A stretch of DNA of 64,000 bases from Rhabdophis nuchalis (GCA_039707465.1 CM077644.1:100301875-100365874), one strand, 5' to 3'; counted from the first letter of the stretch, positions 32,880-44,772 are shown. The notes: generated by a model not told the origin, from the sequence alone. A program made the numbers and translations.

Positions 32880-33774
32880 GCTCAAAAATGTTAATACTGA
32901 AATTGGAGATTTAACTGGTCATATGTCTAGGATGGATTTTGAAAGGATGTCATATTTTTTAAGATTTCAGAATATTCCTGAAGAATCTGGTGAATGCCTT
33001 CCTGATCTTATGAGCACAATTTTAGCAGACTATTTACACAAACCTAAGGAAGAGATCAGGGGGGACATTGACCTGGTTTATAGAATAAATTCAGCATATG
33101 CCAGGATAAATGAAGTACCCAGAGAGATACATATTAAATTTGTTAGAAGGTCAACTAGGGAGGGAATATTGAGGGCTCAGAGGGAGGGTCCGTTAATTTA
33201 CCAACAAAAAGAAGTCGCTATCTTGAAGCAGATCCCGAAAAAGATTAGAGAGGTGAGGAGGAAATACTCCTTCTTATCTAAAAAATGGTTTAAACAGGGG
33301 ATTTGGTTCAAGTGGGTGATGCCAGAAGGGATGTTGGTGTTCTGGGAAGAAAGGAGAGTAAGGATTAAAACAGTTGCTGAGGTGGAAGCCTTTCTTAAAA
33401 AACATTCCTCAATCCTGGAGGATGAAAATGGAAGAGCAGGGGGGCCGCGGCCTCGCCCACTGGGAGCCAGGGAGGAGAACAAGAAGATACAATTGCTAAG
33501 AGACTTAGATCTAAAAAATGACTTTTTTAATATAGTATAACTTTTGTTTGGATGTTTGTATATGATTGCTAGCACAGAATTTACAATGATGTATGCACTT
33601 CTCTTCACCTTGTAGTACTATTGAATCTATGTATTATCTATGTTTTATCAAGAAGCCCCGGAGGGGGCCTATGACCTCGACGTGAAAGTTCTCAAAATAT
33701 TTCTTTTTCACACCTTACCTTACCCTACTTGGGAAAATTGTAAAACTCAATAAAACTTTTTCAATATAAAAAAA
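32880..33774 (+). mobile_element. ORF1-only L1-like element, 5'-truncated copy
   Basis: Flanked by AAGATTGTTCTTACAATGA at 32861-32879 and 33775-33793. It starts inside ORF1, runs through it and goes straight into a 3' UTR shared with the 5.7-kb element (CTTTTGTTTGGATGTTTGTA, TCGACGTGAAAGTTCTCA, CTCAATAAAACTTTTTCAAT), then an A-rich tail. No ORF2. The exact duplication makes the insertion boundaries secure. Confidence 0.9.
32923..33540 (+). pseudogene. L1-type ORF1 protein, N-truncated, frame mostly open
   Basis: An open frame of 205 codons from an internal Met (MSRMDFERM), equivalent to the middle of ORF1p; the coiled coil is cut off by the 5' truncation. It contains LRFQNIPEES, RINSAYARINE, REIHIKFVRRS and KKIREVRRKYSFLSK, matching the RRM and C-terminal RNA-binding region. 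Near the end a frameshift (after about 33470) replaces the DTIAKRLRS-like terminus seen in the other copy. It is better preserved than the copy at 6013-6885, suggesting a younger insertion. Nothing suggests a host function. Confidence 0.85.
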
Positions 33775-34392
33775 AAGATTGTTCTTACAATGACTGTAAA
33801 GTGAGCCATTGCGATCATTAAGCAAATCTTATCATGATTAAGCAAATCCATTTTTGCGAATGGGTGTTTTTTGTCAGAAACCAACAAAAAACATGGCAAA
33901 ATGCAGTTATAGGAGTGCAGCTGGCCATAAATGCAAGCTGGTTGCCAAGGCTATGAAAGGCACTTGTATTACTACTGGGGAATGAGTGCAGTAACTTTGA
34001 GGACATTTTTAATCTGAGCCCACCTACTTCTCCTTATGGCCCTCGTTGTGTCTTTCTGCCCACAGACACTTATATGTCATGCAACATAAAATGCTGTTGT
34101 TTTATATAAAAATACTTCCCATTAATCTATTAAAATGGAAACACCTCGTCATGAGTTACATAAAGAGTTGGAACCATGTTAAGATTCAATATGCATGTTT
34201 GTGTATCAGCAAGAACATAAATGAGAATTCTGGTGCAATTTTAAGAAATAAATTTGGGGCATGAGGAATTTGGATTACGGCTATATGTATATGGGTACCT
34301 GCTTTCCTTATAGTTCTTGCCACCTAAAATAGGCTACAAGTAACTCAACTATCCAACATATAGAGATCAAAATATGGCTGTTATCACTCTAT

Positions 34393-34558
34393 CAGTGGTG
34401 GGTTTCTGCAGGCTCGCACCTACTCGCGAGAGCCGGTTGGTGAAATTTAGAGAACCGGTGAGAGGGGGTTCCACCGGCGTACCTGGAAGTAAATCTGGCC
34501 CGCCGCTGCCACTGACCCAAGGGGAAGGAAAGGAAAGGAAAGGAAAGGAAAGGAAGGA

Positions 34559-34626
<68 letters not shown>

Positions 34627-34802
34627 ATTTATCATCACAATTGAGTCCAAAATTTTGGTTGCTAAGCAAGAGCGTTGTTAAATGAGTTTCACCACATTTT
34701 AAAAGGTGGCCACTCCCACCCTGTCACATGACTGCCAAGCTACGCCCACAAAATAGGCCACACCTACAGAGTAGGTTCTAAAAAATTTGAAACCCACCAC
34801 TG
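34393..34802 (+). mobile_element. hAT-type MITE with (GAAA)n, second copy
   Basis: Ends CAGTGGTGGGTTTC and GAAACCCACCACTG with perfect duplication CACTCTAT (34385-34392 and 34803-34810). Very similar to 12150-12599 outside the array. The polypurine array (about 34516-34626) is shorter and starts with GGAAA units. Confidence 0.92.
34516..34626. repeat. (GGAAA)n(GAAA)n polypurine microsatellite
   Basis: Pure A/G array inside the hAT MITE, at the position of the array in the 12-kb copy. Confidence 0.95.
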
Positions 34803-34814
34803 CACTCTATGATC

Positions 34815-35335
34815 ATATCCATGAAGATTACTAAGTGACTACAATCTTTCCTTTGTCTTAGAATAAGAGTGTTATTGACCAGGAGAAATAAAATCATGGA
34901 AGCAAAATATATTAAAATAATAATCATTGCTAAAGCTTAAATAAAAATCTGGAGGGAGAAACAAAAACAACAGTGCAGTAATTCATGAAAGGCAAATATA
35001 ATTTATTTCATATTTACTTAGATAAAGTGGAAAACCCTCCTGCATATTTTTACACTGAAGAACAGTTATATAAACTCAAGAGCGCTCTACAGCTTATGCC
35101 GAGACAGAATCAAAATAAAACTAAAATTGTCAGATTGTGAGCAACCAGATAAAATGTTGAGGCTATCTTATAAAATATGCATAGAAGTCATTACAAGAAC
35201 CAAGGCTGGGCTCACATGCCCCCATTTCACCTAAAATTCAACTTTGTTTGCAAAAATTATAAGTATCATAGATTTTTAAGAAATGATAATATCTCATCAT
35301 TAATGAATATTAATTGAGAGAAAAGAATTGAAATA
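34815..35335. other. No gene or recognised repeat
   Basis: AT-rich sequence without identifiable ends, exons or RNA genes. Confidence 0.35.
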
Positions 35336-35343
35336 CTACAGAG

Positions 35344-35805
35344 CAGTGATGGCAAACCTTGAGAGCATGCACAAACATTTTTGACACTGAGTATCAAAAT
35401 GTGTGTGTGTGTGTACGTGCCAAAAATTAGATGATCTTCCAGTTTTCAGTATGCACATGGCCACCGGTTACCTGATCTGCTGGTTTCTGGTGCACATGTG
35501 CACACAAAGACCAGCTGTCTGGTGTGCATGCACCAACTCCACCTTGCCTGTCTGAGGTCATCACTGCCTCCCTGTGCTGGAAAGCCAGAGCCCCTTCCGG
35601 AACAAGCTAGTGCAGTTCCCCCACCACCACCCCACTTCTTTCAAGGGAGCACGGCCGCTTCCCAGCCAGCCAGCCTCTTGTCTCTTACCACTTATCGCAA
35701 CTGCTTCTTGGAATCCAGAAGAGCAACAGGTGACAGTTCTGTGTGCCGAGAGAGATGGCTCTGCATACTACTTCCGGCATGTGTGCCATAGGTTCACCAT
35801 CACAG
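35344..35805 (+). mobile_element. hAT-type MITE, CAGTGATGGCGAACC family
   Basis: Starts CAGTGATGGCAAACCTTGAG, ends AGGTTCACCATCACAG, flanked by CTACAGAG and CTATAGAG (7 of 8). The interior differs from the 7.9- and 20.7-kb copies and holds a short (GT)n. Confidence 0.8.
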
Positions 35806-36094
35806 CTATAGAGCGGAATTTACCTCCAAGGAATCTTAAGAGAGAATAAGTAAGCAATTTATTTGGTGGGATTCGTGTCCAAAATAGAAGGTATATCTGC
35901 CATGGTTGACATTCAATGTGATGTTACATCTGATGTAATATCATCTACCAGCACGCGTGGTTTACCATACTGTCATGAAGACCCTCCCCCAGCAAGGCAA
36001 AATGCTAAAGAACTAGCTTATGCTGCTCGTATGTTTATATGGTCCCCATTTTTAATTATAAAAAGCATTAGTATGTCTCTACTTTTATATATTA

Positions 36095-36235
36095 TGTTAT
36101 TTAAGCAATTCATAGGGCCACCCATCCCAACAATGATTCTCAGCAACATACAAAAATTAAAACCAAACCATAATCAAGCAATCAGCCACATTACCAAGGT
36201 CAAGAAATAAACTTCCAATTTTGCAGAGCAAATTA
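36095..36235 (-). mobile_element. Possible L2 3' remnant
   Basis: GGGCCACCCATCCCAACAAT, GATTCTCAGCAACATACAA and A-rich AAAACCAAACCATAATC echo the reversed L2 3' UTR. Too decayed to be sure. Confidence 0.3.
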
Positions 36236-36244
36236 AAACAAGAC

Positions 36245-37265
36245 AATAAATCAAGTGGAATAGTTGATCAAAATCCCTGCCTAAATGCTTGTGGGAACAG
36301 GTAGGTTGTATCTTGTGAAAATCTAGTAGGGTGGGGGCTATCCAAATCTCTTGAAGTTTGCTAGGAGGATTACTCTCCCAACATTCATTCATGCTATTCA
36401 AATCCATTTACATTTCTCCTTTTGCATCAATTCATCTCCATTCAGAACATGCAAACTATTATACAAATCTTTTGACTATGAAATTTAATAACAAATATAC
36501 AGCATTTAAAAGTTTTAAAAGAAGCTTGCTGTCAGTGTGTTTATGGTGCTTAGCTGCCAGATTTTTAGCTGAAATCCCCCAAAGTCTCTATAATTTTGGC
36601 CTCAGTTCAATTTTCAAATAGTTTTCTCTTCTGTTTATTTATTACACACTTAATTAAATCAAACTTTTAAAAACCAACTCAGTCCTTTAAGACTTATCAT
36701 GAGATGTTAATTTTATCTTACTCCAAATCCTCAGGGTTCATTTTTGTTTTATATTTTTGTTTAATTTGGTTCAACTCACATTAGGCATTACATCATAATA
36801 TGTACCACAATTCTTTTCTCTGCATATTATTTTTTAACCGCAAGTCATCTTGACTAGGATATGTATTCAAGAAAAAGAAGCATTAAAGAAAAGGTCACAT
36901 TGTCACATCTCTTGCATTTCTTCATTTTGCAATAAATAACTCACTGAAGATGAGGCAAACAATAACACTAGGCAAGATTTCCTTAATTACAGTATCTTCT
37001 GTAGAATGATCAGTGAGTCTTCCCTAAGGTCTGGAATGAAGCTTACATGTTTCCTTTTATTTTAGGCTTTTTTAATTTATTTGATGCCAGGCAATAACCA
37101 CAGTCCTTTGGATTGTGTAAATTAAAAGCATACAATAAATAGCTCATTGTCCTCAGGAATCCAAGACAAAACAAGGATTTAATCCACAGGAATGGAAATA
37201 ATGTAGAAAATAATAAAATCGACAGTAAAACCAGAAGCAAGGATAAAATAGATAAATGTTTAACA
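36245..37265. other. No gene or recognised repeat
   Basis: AT-rich. No open frame with splice ends, no repeat termini. Confidence 0.35.
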
Positions 37266-37279
37266 CAATTTCTAACAAG

Positions 37280-37410
37280 CCTGGAAACCCTATACCACTT
37301 CAAACAAATAATTATCCAACATCTTCTTAAAAATTTCCATCATTCACAACTTCTGGAGGCAAGTTGTTCCACTGATTAATTGTTCTAACTGTCGGGAAAT
37401 TTCTCCTTAT
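37280..37410 (-). mobile_element. CR1 LINE 3' fragment
   Basis: AAATAATTATCCAACATCTTC, TTCACAACTTCTGGAGGCAAG and GTTCCACTGATTAATTGTTC match the reversed CR1 3' region at 30080-30170. A short AT-rich tract follows. Confidence 0.75.
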
Positions 37411-37564
37411 AATATATTATATATTATAATATAAAAAAACTTATAATATAACCTTATAATATAAAGAACTAGTGTGCCATTTGAGAAAAGAATGAAGTCA
37501 ATGTATGGGCAGCTAGCAATGGGAAGACCTTACTTATTTTGTTGTGTATATGAAGGATCTAGAT

Positions 37565-38031
37565 CAGTGGTGGGTTTCAAATTTTTTTAGAACCTCTTCT
37601 GTAGGTGTGGCCTGTTTTGTGGGAGTGACTTGCTAGCCGTGACCGAGTGGGAGTGGCTTGGCAATCATGTGACTGGGTGGGTGTGGCCAACTTGTAAAAT
37701 GTGGTGAAACTCACTTAACAATGCTCTTGCTTAGCAACCAAAATGTTGGCTCAGAAAGTGTGTCATTAGAAGCACGCAAGTCTTAAAGCTGTCAAGTCAC
37801 AAGACCCTTGCACCCCTAACCCTTTAGAAAAAATGCAGAGTGTTCAAACTTGACAGCTTTAAGACTTGTGGACTTCAACTCCCAGAATTCCTCCTCTTGC
37901 TCTTCATCTTGATGATGTGTGGATGGGCGGGGGGGGGGGGGGAACGGAGCTGGAGCTGGTACTAAACGGCACTGTAGATTTGTGGAACCTCTTCTATAGA
38001 AGAGGTTAGAACTGGCAGGAACCCACCCCTG
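37565..38031 (+). mobile_element. hAT-type MITE, CAGTGGTGGGTTTC family, no purine array
   Basis: Starts CAGTGGTGGGTTTCAAATTT, ends GGAACCCACCCCTG, flanked by ATCTAGAT and ATCCAGAT (7 of 8). The interior shares the reversed TTGCTTAGCAACCAAAAT and TCATGTGACTGG text with the (GAAA)n copies but holds unrelated sequence and a G run (about 37930-37942) instead of their array. Confidence 0.8.
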
Positions 38032-38399
38032 ATCCAGATAGAAAAATGTACCTACAGAATCTCACTATATTTTGAAAGGATCCAACCAACCTTTTAAATA
38101 GAGGAACCACTTATTTCAATAGTATAAACTCAGAAGTCTTGGTCTGGTGGCCTTGGTGTGCTCCAGTTTCTTTCAATTAAACAATGCCATCTTTCAGGAC
38201 CCCAGAAGTGTGCCCCATGAGATCTTGGGTAAGGGTGAGTGAAGCCTCTTTGGATTGTGCGAATTTTTCCTTCTTTCAATATCCATTTCTTGTTATTTAT
38301 TTTTTTTTTTGAGGAAGGGATCATTCTTGCCTTCTTTACTTTTCATTGTCTGTCTATTGTTGTAATATTTTCCCCTGTTTTTACATTTTTCTTTGTTAA

Positions 38400-38460
38400 T
38401 TACCCAGAGTCATTGGGAGTTGGGTGGCATATCAACTTAATAAATCAAATAAATAAATAA
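38400..38460 (+). mobile_element. L2 LINE 3' end, short
   Basis: CCCAGAGTCATTGGGAGTTGG then GGCATATCAACTTAATAAATC and (AAAT)n, an L2-type 3' terminus. Confidence 0.6.
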
Positions 38461-39870
38461 AAGAGAGCCAGTGTAGAAGCAGAGAAATCCAGGTTCCACC
38501 CACCTTCATCATGAAAGCTCATTGGGTGGCTATGGTCTGTCTCCCAGTCTGACAGAATTGAAATAATCCCATTTTTATGGCATCATATTCAAAATTCTAT
38601 CTTTTTGTAGGTGTGAATAACATCACTGCACAAACCAAAGGAATGGTGTTTGGATTGCAATCCTGCAGCCACCATCTTCTGTTTTCTCCCTACTCCCAAT
38701 GCCATTGACACAACCTATTTGTAATCATTGTTATGTCCTAGAAGAACCCAAACTAAATTCATGACATAAGCATCCCCTATGGTAGTAGAATGTGGAAAAT
38801 TTTGATTGTGCAATTTGAATTTAATTATGAAGGAAGCTACTTTCTTTCTGTTCAGTCAAAACGGTTTGGTTATACTTAGCATTCAGTAGTAAAGCTTGAA
38901 CGTAGGGCATAGTCTCACAGCAGCAAAAAATGGAATAAAGATACAATTTCAATGATATCTGATTGGGAATTTAAACTTTGAGAACATGCAGCAATGGCAA
39001 AATTAACAGCATATATTCACAACACAAGCGTTGCCAAATTTAAGCATGAATGGTTCTCATAGGTACAATTTACATTTCCACCATAGCAAATAGAAACATT
39101 TATAATATGGTTTCTAAGGGGACCTAAATGTTTATAAAGACTGCAAATTTACAAAGGGAGAAGTTAAAAACCAAATAACTTTTAAACTTTTTTTCTATTG
39201 GCGTTATTGTTGCTTTTTTTTGGTTCTTTTAAATATACATAAGCAACAGTAAGTAACATTACAATGGAGACTTCAGTATTACGGGAAGTATTAAGCATAA
39301 GATGGAAATCTTTATTATACAATAAATAATTTAATTGCAGTTGTTTATTAATGCCATATCCAACTTTAGATGTAAAATTTAAGCAACCTCATCATTATCA
39401 ATATGAGTTTTAGAAATCATACCCAATATTGATATATACATTCTTTCACATTATCTTTAAAATCTTATCTATATCAGAGTGTTAATACTCTCCTTGTATA
39501 ACGTTATGCACTACTTGTGTTTTATAATAATGCTATAAAACAATATTAAAAGGGGGGGGCTGAACCCATAACTAAACCTATGTCTAGGGTTTTGTCTTCT
39601 GATATTAAGACTATTGTATTTAAGTTTGTTTCATACAACATCCCTTGACTAAAAGGTAATATAAAATATTTGACTAGGAGATAAATAAAACAAGCTCATG
39701 CACAGAATTTGAACAGTGGCTGTTTAGCTTCCCCTAGGAGTGAAAAGAGAGAATCTGATTTTCACCACTTTTTTTGCCCACATATTAAAATGAAACTCCA
39801 AAAAGGACTCTATAATGTTGAATGAGTTAAATGGAATGAGATTGGTGTACTGCCCAGTTAAGGGTCTTAC
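38461..39870. other. No gene; unrecognised, AT-rich
   Basis: A T-rich block near 39180-39240 followed by AT-rich text could be an L1-type 3' UTR in reverse, but no ORF2 sequence supports it. Confidence 0.3.
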
Positions 39871-40207
39871 CATCTATATAAATAAAAATTTAAAATAGTT
39901 TGTGCAAAGCCGCTAATCTCAGAAAGTACTGCACCGATCGGCACCAAATTTTCACACAATGTTCCCAATAACTTCTGAAGCAATGATATGTACAGTTTGT
40001 GTAGCTGGCACACCTCTGCCATGTGCAAGCAGCACAAATGTAAAAGGTACGCACTTCTGAGGTTTTCACCTCCCTTAAGTTCCTCCCACCTGGCTGTTTC
40101 TTATGCTATATCACGCAAACACCCCTCCCCTGCGCTTTCAACGTCACATTTCTAATGGTTGTTTCCTCAGCAACCGAATAAGCCTCCAACATTCCCCCAC
40201 ACATGGC

Positions 40208-40490
40208 ACACTCCCATGTGGCCCATTTTTGGTCCCAGTAGGCTGCAGGCAGGCCTACTAGGCCCAAAACAAGATGCGGGGTGGCACACTTACAGGTGGC
40301 CCATTTTTAGTCCCAGGGGGCTGCATGGAGGCCTACTAGGCCCCAAACAAGGGGCAGGGGGTGGCACACTCTCATGTGGCCCATTTCTGGTCCCAGGAGG
40401 CTGCATGGAGGCCTACTAGGCCCAAAACTAGGCATGAGAGGTGGCACACTCTAATGTGGCCCATGTTTGGTACCAGGAGGCTGCATGGTA
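40208..40490. repeat. Minisatellite of about 80-bp units, about 3.6 copies
   Basis: Units start GGCACACT and contain TGTGGCCCATTT, GTCCCAG, GGCTGCA and GGCCTACTAGGCCC. Starts are near 40207, 40285, 40364 and 40444. Not present in the other Helitron. Confidence 0.9.
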
Positions 40491-40499
40491 GGTAGTTAT

Positions 40500-40510
40500 G
40501 TAGAGGGATA

Positions 40511-40542
<32 letters not shown>

Positions 40543-41020
40543 CAGTAGGTAGGTAGGTAGGTAGGTAGGTAGGTAGGTAGGTAGAGGGATAGAGAGAGAG
40601 AGAGAGGGAAAAATAATAATAATAATAATAATTTTATTTGTATACCGCCTCCTCTCCCCAAAGGGACTCGGAGCGGTGCACAGGGAATAAAAGCCAATAT
40701 AAAATACATACAAAATAAATAATTAAAATACAGTAGGTAGGTAGGTAGGTAGGTAGGTAGAGGGATAGAGAGAGATAGGGAAAATGCAGTAGGTAGGTAG
40801 ATAGGTAGAGGGATAGAGAGAGAAAGGGAAAATACAGTAGGTAGGTAGGTAGGTAGGTAGGTAGGTAGGTAGGTAGGTAGGTAGGTAGGTATAGGGATAG
40901 AGAGAGATAGGGAAAAATACAGTAGGTAGGTAGGTAGGTAGAGGGATAGAGAGAGGGGGGAAATACAGTAGGTAGGTAGAGGGAGAGAGGAAGAAATACA
41001 GTCAGTAGGTAGGTAGGTTG
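40500..41020. repeat. (GTAG)n / (GAGA)n purine-rich array
   Basis: Blocks of GTAGGTAGG, AGGGATAGAGAGAGA and GGAAAAATACAGTAG alternate. This is the complement of the array at 1977-2945, as expected from the opposite Helitron orientation. It is interrupted at 40611-40732 by an L2 3' end. Confidence 0.9.
40611..40732 (-). mobile_element. L2 LINE 3' end nested in the Helitron array
   Basis: (AAT)n then TTTATTTGTATACCGCC, CAAAGGGACTCGGAGCGG and A-rich text, the reversed L2 3' terminus. Flanking array blocks continue on both sides, so the L2 piece landed in the array. Confidence 0.75.
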
Positions 41021-41139
41021 AGGGTTATACTGTGGTTGTGTGTACATGTTTGTGTGTGCAGGTGTAGATCTACACACAGATTGGTTGGCCATTTAACCAG
41101 ACTGGGCCACAGCAACGGGTGGCCGGGTACAGCTAGTTT

Positions 41140-42815
41140 AATAATAATTTTTGACTCTACTTTTATTATTTCTACTTATATCAGTGACAGTTGGCTTAGG
41201 TGCCAATAAAATGTCACTTTTGTTGGGCTAACTTCTATCTTGCACTTTCCTGGGATTTATTTAGGCTCACATATTTGAACACCTGGCTCTTAAGTTTTAG
41301 GATATAATTAGCAAGTTATGTAACCTGCCATGCATTAGGAAATCTTTTGTACTTCTGTACCTATTGGCTATATCTGTACATTGTGGATAGTTCTATACAT
41401 AGAAGAAAGAACAAAAAAAAAAACCAGGTCTCAGAGTTCTGGAGAAGATTTGAAAAATCTAAACCAAGAAAAATATCTAAGCTAAAAATAACAGGTATAA
41501 TTTTCTCCCTCCTCCTTGCACCCATTTTTAATGTTCTTCATTAATGTATCTTAATAAACTTGTTTTATTGCTAAAAGGTTACTTCAGGGGAAGAAAAGTC
41601 TGGAAGAAAACAGAAATAATGTTATTTTCTTTTCATACAAAGGAAATTTAACTTTTAAACAGCATCATTTTAAGAACAACTCTATGCCCCATTGGACATC
41701 CTTTGACAGAAAGTTTGATGTGACCAGAATGAACATTAAATTTTAGGTTGACCAATTTTTTTAAAAGCCAATGCTGAACAGTCCTAGGATCATCTAAGAA
41801 GAGTATATATCATAAATGGAAAATAAATATAGCACCAAATAAAATTCATTAATGTCAATATTTACTTACCTAAACAGAGAACCAGAATTATGACAGGTAG
41901 ACAAAAAATCTGTATCAGCAACTTCTGACTTCTCACCAGATTCACAACTTTGCAATTAAACTGATTTGAATACCATGGAAATTTCAACTCCACAGGAGTA
42001 ACAAGAAATACTCCCCACTCCCCCCCCCCAACACCATAGTGCAGGAGGCTGACTAGGCCATGCCCACCATGCCCATGCCCTCCCAGCAACTGGGCAGAGA
42101 ACCCCTTGCTAACATTTTTGAAGCTTACCTCTGGTGTTAGGTAACTTTAGGTAACAAAAATCGTGGCAGTAGAATGTACCATTTGGGTTAACTTTACCAT
42201 ACAAACAGAGAAGCAGACAAAGCAGATGACAGTTTTAGTACTACATAGGTAGAAGAGCACAGCAAGGGAAAAAAATTGATTGCTATATGCTTTTCGATGT
42301 TTTATTTTACTTTTATCAAGGTAAAAAGAATTAGGTTTTAATAGTCATTGAAGAACAACTCAAATGCATGGGTTTGAAAATGTTTGAAAAACACTTGAGT
42401 TGCAATTTGATAAAAACATAATATATTGCATGCACTTATCATTTCCCAAATATTATGTCATAGGCTCATTCATAACCACCTACAGTTCTCTTATGAAAAA
42501 AGTAGCTGAATAAATATTTACTATAGTTGTACCATGTATTGAGCTACTAATTCCTTGGGCCATTGTTTTTCACATACTGCCTGGCATATTTTATACAAGA
42601 TCATTTGATTTGTCTCTCAATGGGATGGTTCTCTGCTTAAGATCTCTCCAAAACCATGGATTTGGCATTTTATTGCACTTTTCAGGAACAGCTAAGTGTT
42701 TCCATGAAGAGAGGTCAATGAGGTGAGAAGAAATGTCAGTCATGTACTCCCCACTGCAATATTGCATTCTATGCTGCACAACCTATACAAAAAAAATATT
42801 GTTTGAATATCTTCT
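41140..42815. other. No gene; one possible MITE remnant
   Basis: AT-rich. GC-rich text at 42005-42110 (CCCACCATGCCCATGCCC) resembles the interior of the GATATTCAGC-type hAT MITEs, but the ends are not clear. Nothing else recognised. Confidence 0.3.
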
Positions 42816-42819
42816 AAAA

Positions 42820-43120
42820 GGTAAAGGTTTTCCTGTCAGTCATAACCGACTCTAGGGCATGGTGCTCATCTGTGTTTCTTGGCCAAGAGAGCAAGGGTTG
42901 TTTGAAGACAATTTCCATGGTCATATGGCCAGCATGTTATTGTCCCACTGAAGTGATACCTATTAATCGACTTGCATTTGCATGGTTTTGAACTGCTAGG
43001 TGGGCAGGAGCTGGAGCAAGTAAAGGGAGCTCACCCCTTTGGGTGGCGCTCAGGTCTCAAACCTGGGCTGTCAATTCTCCAGCTGACAAACTCAGTATCT
43101 TTAACCATTGAGCCATCATG
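42820..43120 (-). mobile_element. tRNA-derived SINE (second family), diverged
   Basis: Reverse copy: AAGGTAAAGGTTTTCCTGTC, GACTCTAGGGCATGGTGCTC, CATGGTCATATGGCCAGCAT and a terminal head region TTTAACCATTGAGCCATC. More diverged than the other copies. Confidence 0.75.
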
Positions 43121-43526
43121 TTCCAAATATCTTCTACTTAAATGTTCTTTTCATTTTTATCAGCTATGAAGAAAGAGGACTGTTCCGGAATGTCTCACAC
43201 TAGGGAAATCAATCTTCTATATAAAGAAAAAAGATCTGAGGTCTTTCACTTTAAGTGGGAAGTCCAAAATCAATACTTTAACAGATGTCACTCTGCTCTT
43301 TAATCTACTGGGAGCTGGGGAGAGAGATTTTCATACAGTATGAAAGAGGGGATTATAATGACACCCCAATTGGGTGTCCCATTAGCAAGTGAAACCGATA
43401 ACTATCTGGATCTCATAGTGAAACAGTTTATGGTTTATACCAGTTTTGAAGACACTTGGGTATGTAGTTGAATGCTTTTCCGTATAAGATTAGTTCCTGC
43501 AATTAAAATTGTAGAAAAAGTTATTA

Positions 43527-43903
43527 CAGGTAACCCTCGATTTACAACAGTTCATTTAGTGACCATTCAAAGTTACAACAGCACTGAAAAAAAGTGACAG
43601 GATCATTTTTCAATTTTGGCAGCATTCCAAAGGTCATATGATCACTATTCAAATGCTTGGCAACTGACTCATATTTATGATGATTGCAATGTCCCGGGGT
43701 CATGTGATCACCTTTTGCAACCTTCTGTCAAGCAAAGCCAATGGGGAAGCCAGATTCATTTAACAACTGGGTTATTAGCTTAACTGCAATGATTTACTTA
43801 ACAACCATGACAAGAAATGTCATAAAAGGGGGCAAGACGCGCTTAACTTACTTAAGAACAGACTTTTTGGGCTCCATTGTGGTCATAATTCAAGGACTAC
43901 CTA
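43527..43903 (+). mobile_element. TA-flanked MITE (CAGGTAGTCCTC family), full length
   Basis: Starts CAGGTAACCCTCGATTTAC after TA and ends CAAGGACTACC next to TA-like bases. The interior follows the family order (GACCATTCAAAGTTAC, GGGTCATGTGATCACC, GCTCCATTGTGGTCATAA). No coding capacity. Confidence 0.75.
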
Positions 43904-43904
43904 T

Positions 43905-44765
43905 GATTCCCTTATTGACAGAACTAGACACAAAACTGTGAATATGAAGAACAAGTTGGAGCTATAGGAACCACAACATTTGCAGCAGAACAAATTAAAA
44001 AGCAAGACTCCCTGTTCCTCTAACTAGCCCAGGGAAGGTCATGTGTGCTCAAAAGTAATGTTAACTTGAGTTGGGGGGGGGGGAAGTTGAGTTGAAAATT
44101 ACAGCTTATAGAAAAGCACACTTGGTTGACTTTTGGATTCAGAACTCTGCAATTAGGAGTAAAGTTTTGCTGTAACTTTTGTTTCAAGTCTATATCAAGG
44201 CAGAACAGCGATTTGAAGTGACTCAAGAACTAGAAATCAAGATCAAAAGCAAGTAATAAGCAAAGTAGAAGGCATAATTAAGAGTATGAAGATGTGCCAT
44301 AATCCAGATAGAACTCATTGCTTATAATTCCACAAAATGGACTAACCCACTGAGATGGATTAATCAGAAAGGGTAGAATCAATCATACAGATTTTCAGTA
44401 AGAAAATATGGTGACAAAGAGTCATGAATTTCTCAGGGCACTTCTAATAGTTTTAGTTGTCTTCTGCACAGCACTTCCATTAAAAGGGGATTCTGTACAA
44501 AAAAGGAACATTTATACATTTGGTTCTCCAGCAACAGTTTGAAATGACTTTGTTATCAATAGAAACTTTGCATCTGTTACTTCTCTAAGGAAAGGTTTGA
44601 AATCTGAATGTAATTCCCAATGAAATTGGCAGAAGGCATTTCTAAATAGATGTGTAGATTGGACTGAAAGCTGCGGGTAGGAAAATGCAGGAAAACAGAG
44701 GTTTTTTTGGAAGCAGAATGACATAATACATTAAAATGAAATGAAGCCAGACATAATTCACAGTC
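43905..44765. other. No gene or recognised repeat
   Basis: AT-rich, with a G run near 44076. Nothing recognised. Confidence 0.35.
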
Positions 44766-44772
44766 ACTAAAG

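Larger units (their letters stand above)
32764..34010 (-). mobile_element. TA-type MITE split by an ORF1-only L1-like element
   Basis: MITE text (TAGTCCTTGCATAAGGACC ... TAAGTGAGTAATCACATGACC) breaks at 32879 and resumes at 33794 (CTGTAAAGTGAGCCATTGCG ... GCTGGTTGCCAAGG). The break carries the 19-bp duplication AAGATTGTTCTTACAATGA on each side. The MITE is therefore older than the retroelement. Confidence 0.7.
39873..41136 (+). mobile_element. Non-autonomous Helitron (plus strand, 1.26 kb)
   Basis: Begins TCTATATAAATAAAAATTT after an A and ends CTAG before a T, with the GGCCAC/GTGGCC hairpin 11-12 nt before CTAG. There is no target duplication. The first 220 bp (GTGCAAAGCCGCTAATCTCA, GCACCAAATTTTCACAC) and the last 120 bp match the element at 1303-3684. 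Between them lie four tandem units of about 80 bp, a GTAG/GAGA array and a short L2 3' piece. No Rep/helicase frame, so it depends on an autonomous Helitron elsewhere. Confidence 0.85.

Noticed and set aside
40372..41092. Minus-strand frames rich in LPTYLPTY.
   Set aside because: Same artefact, from the GTAG/GAGA array of the plus-strand Helitron.
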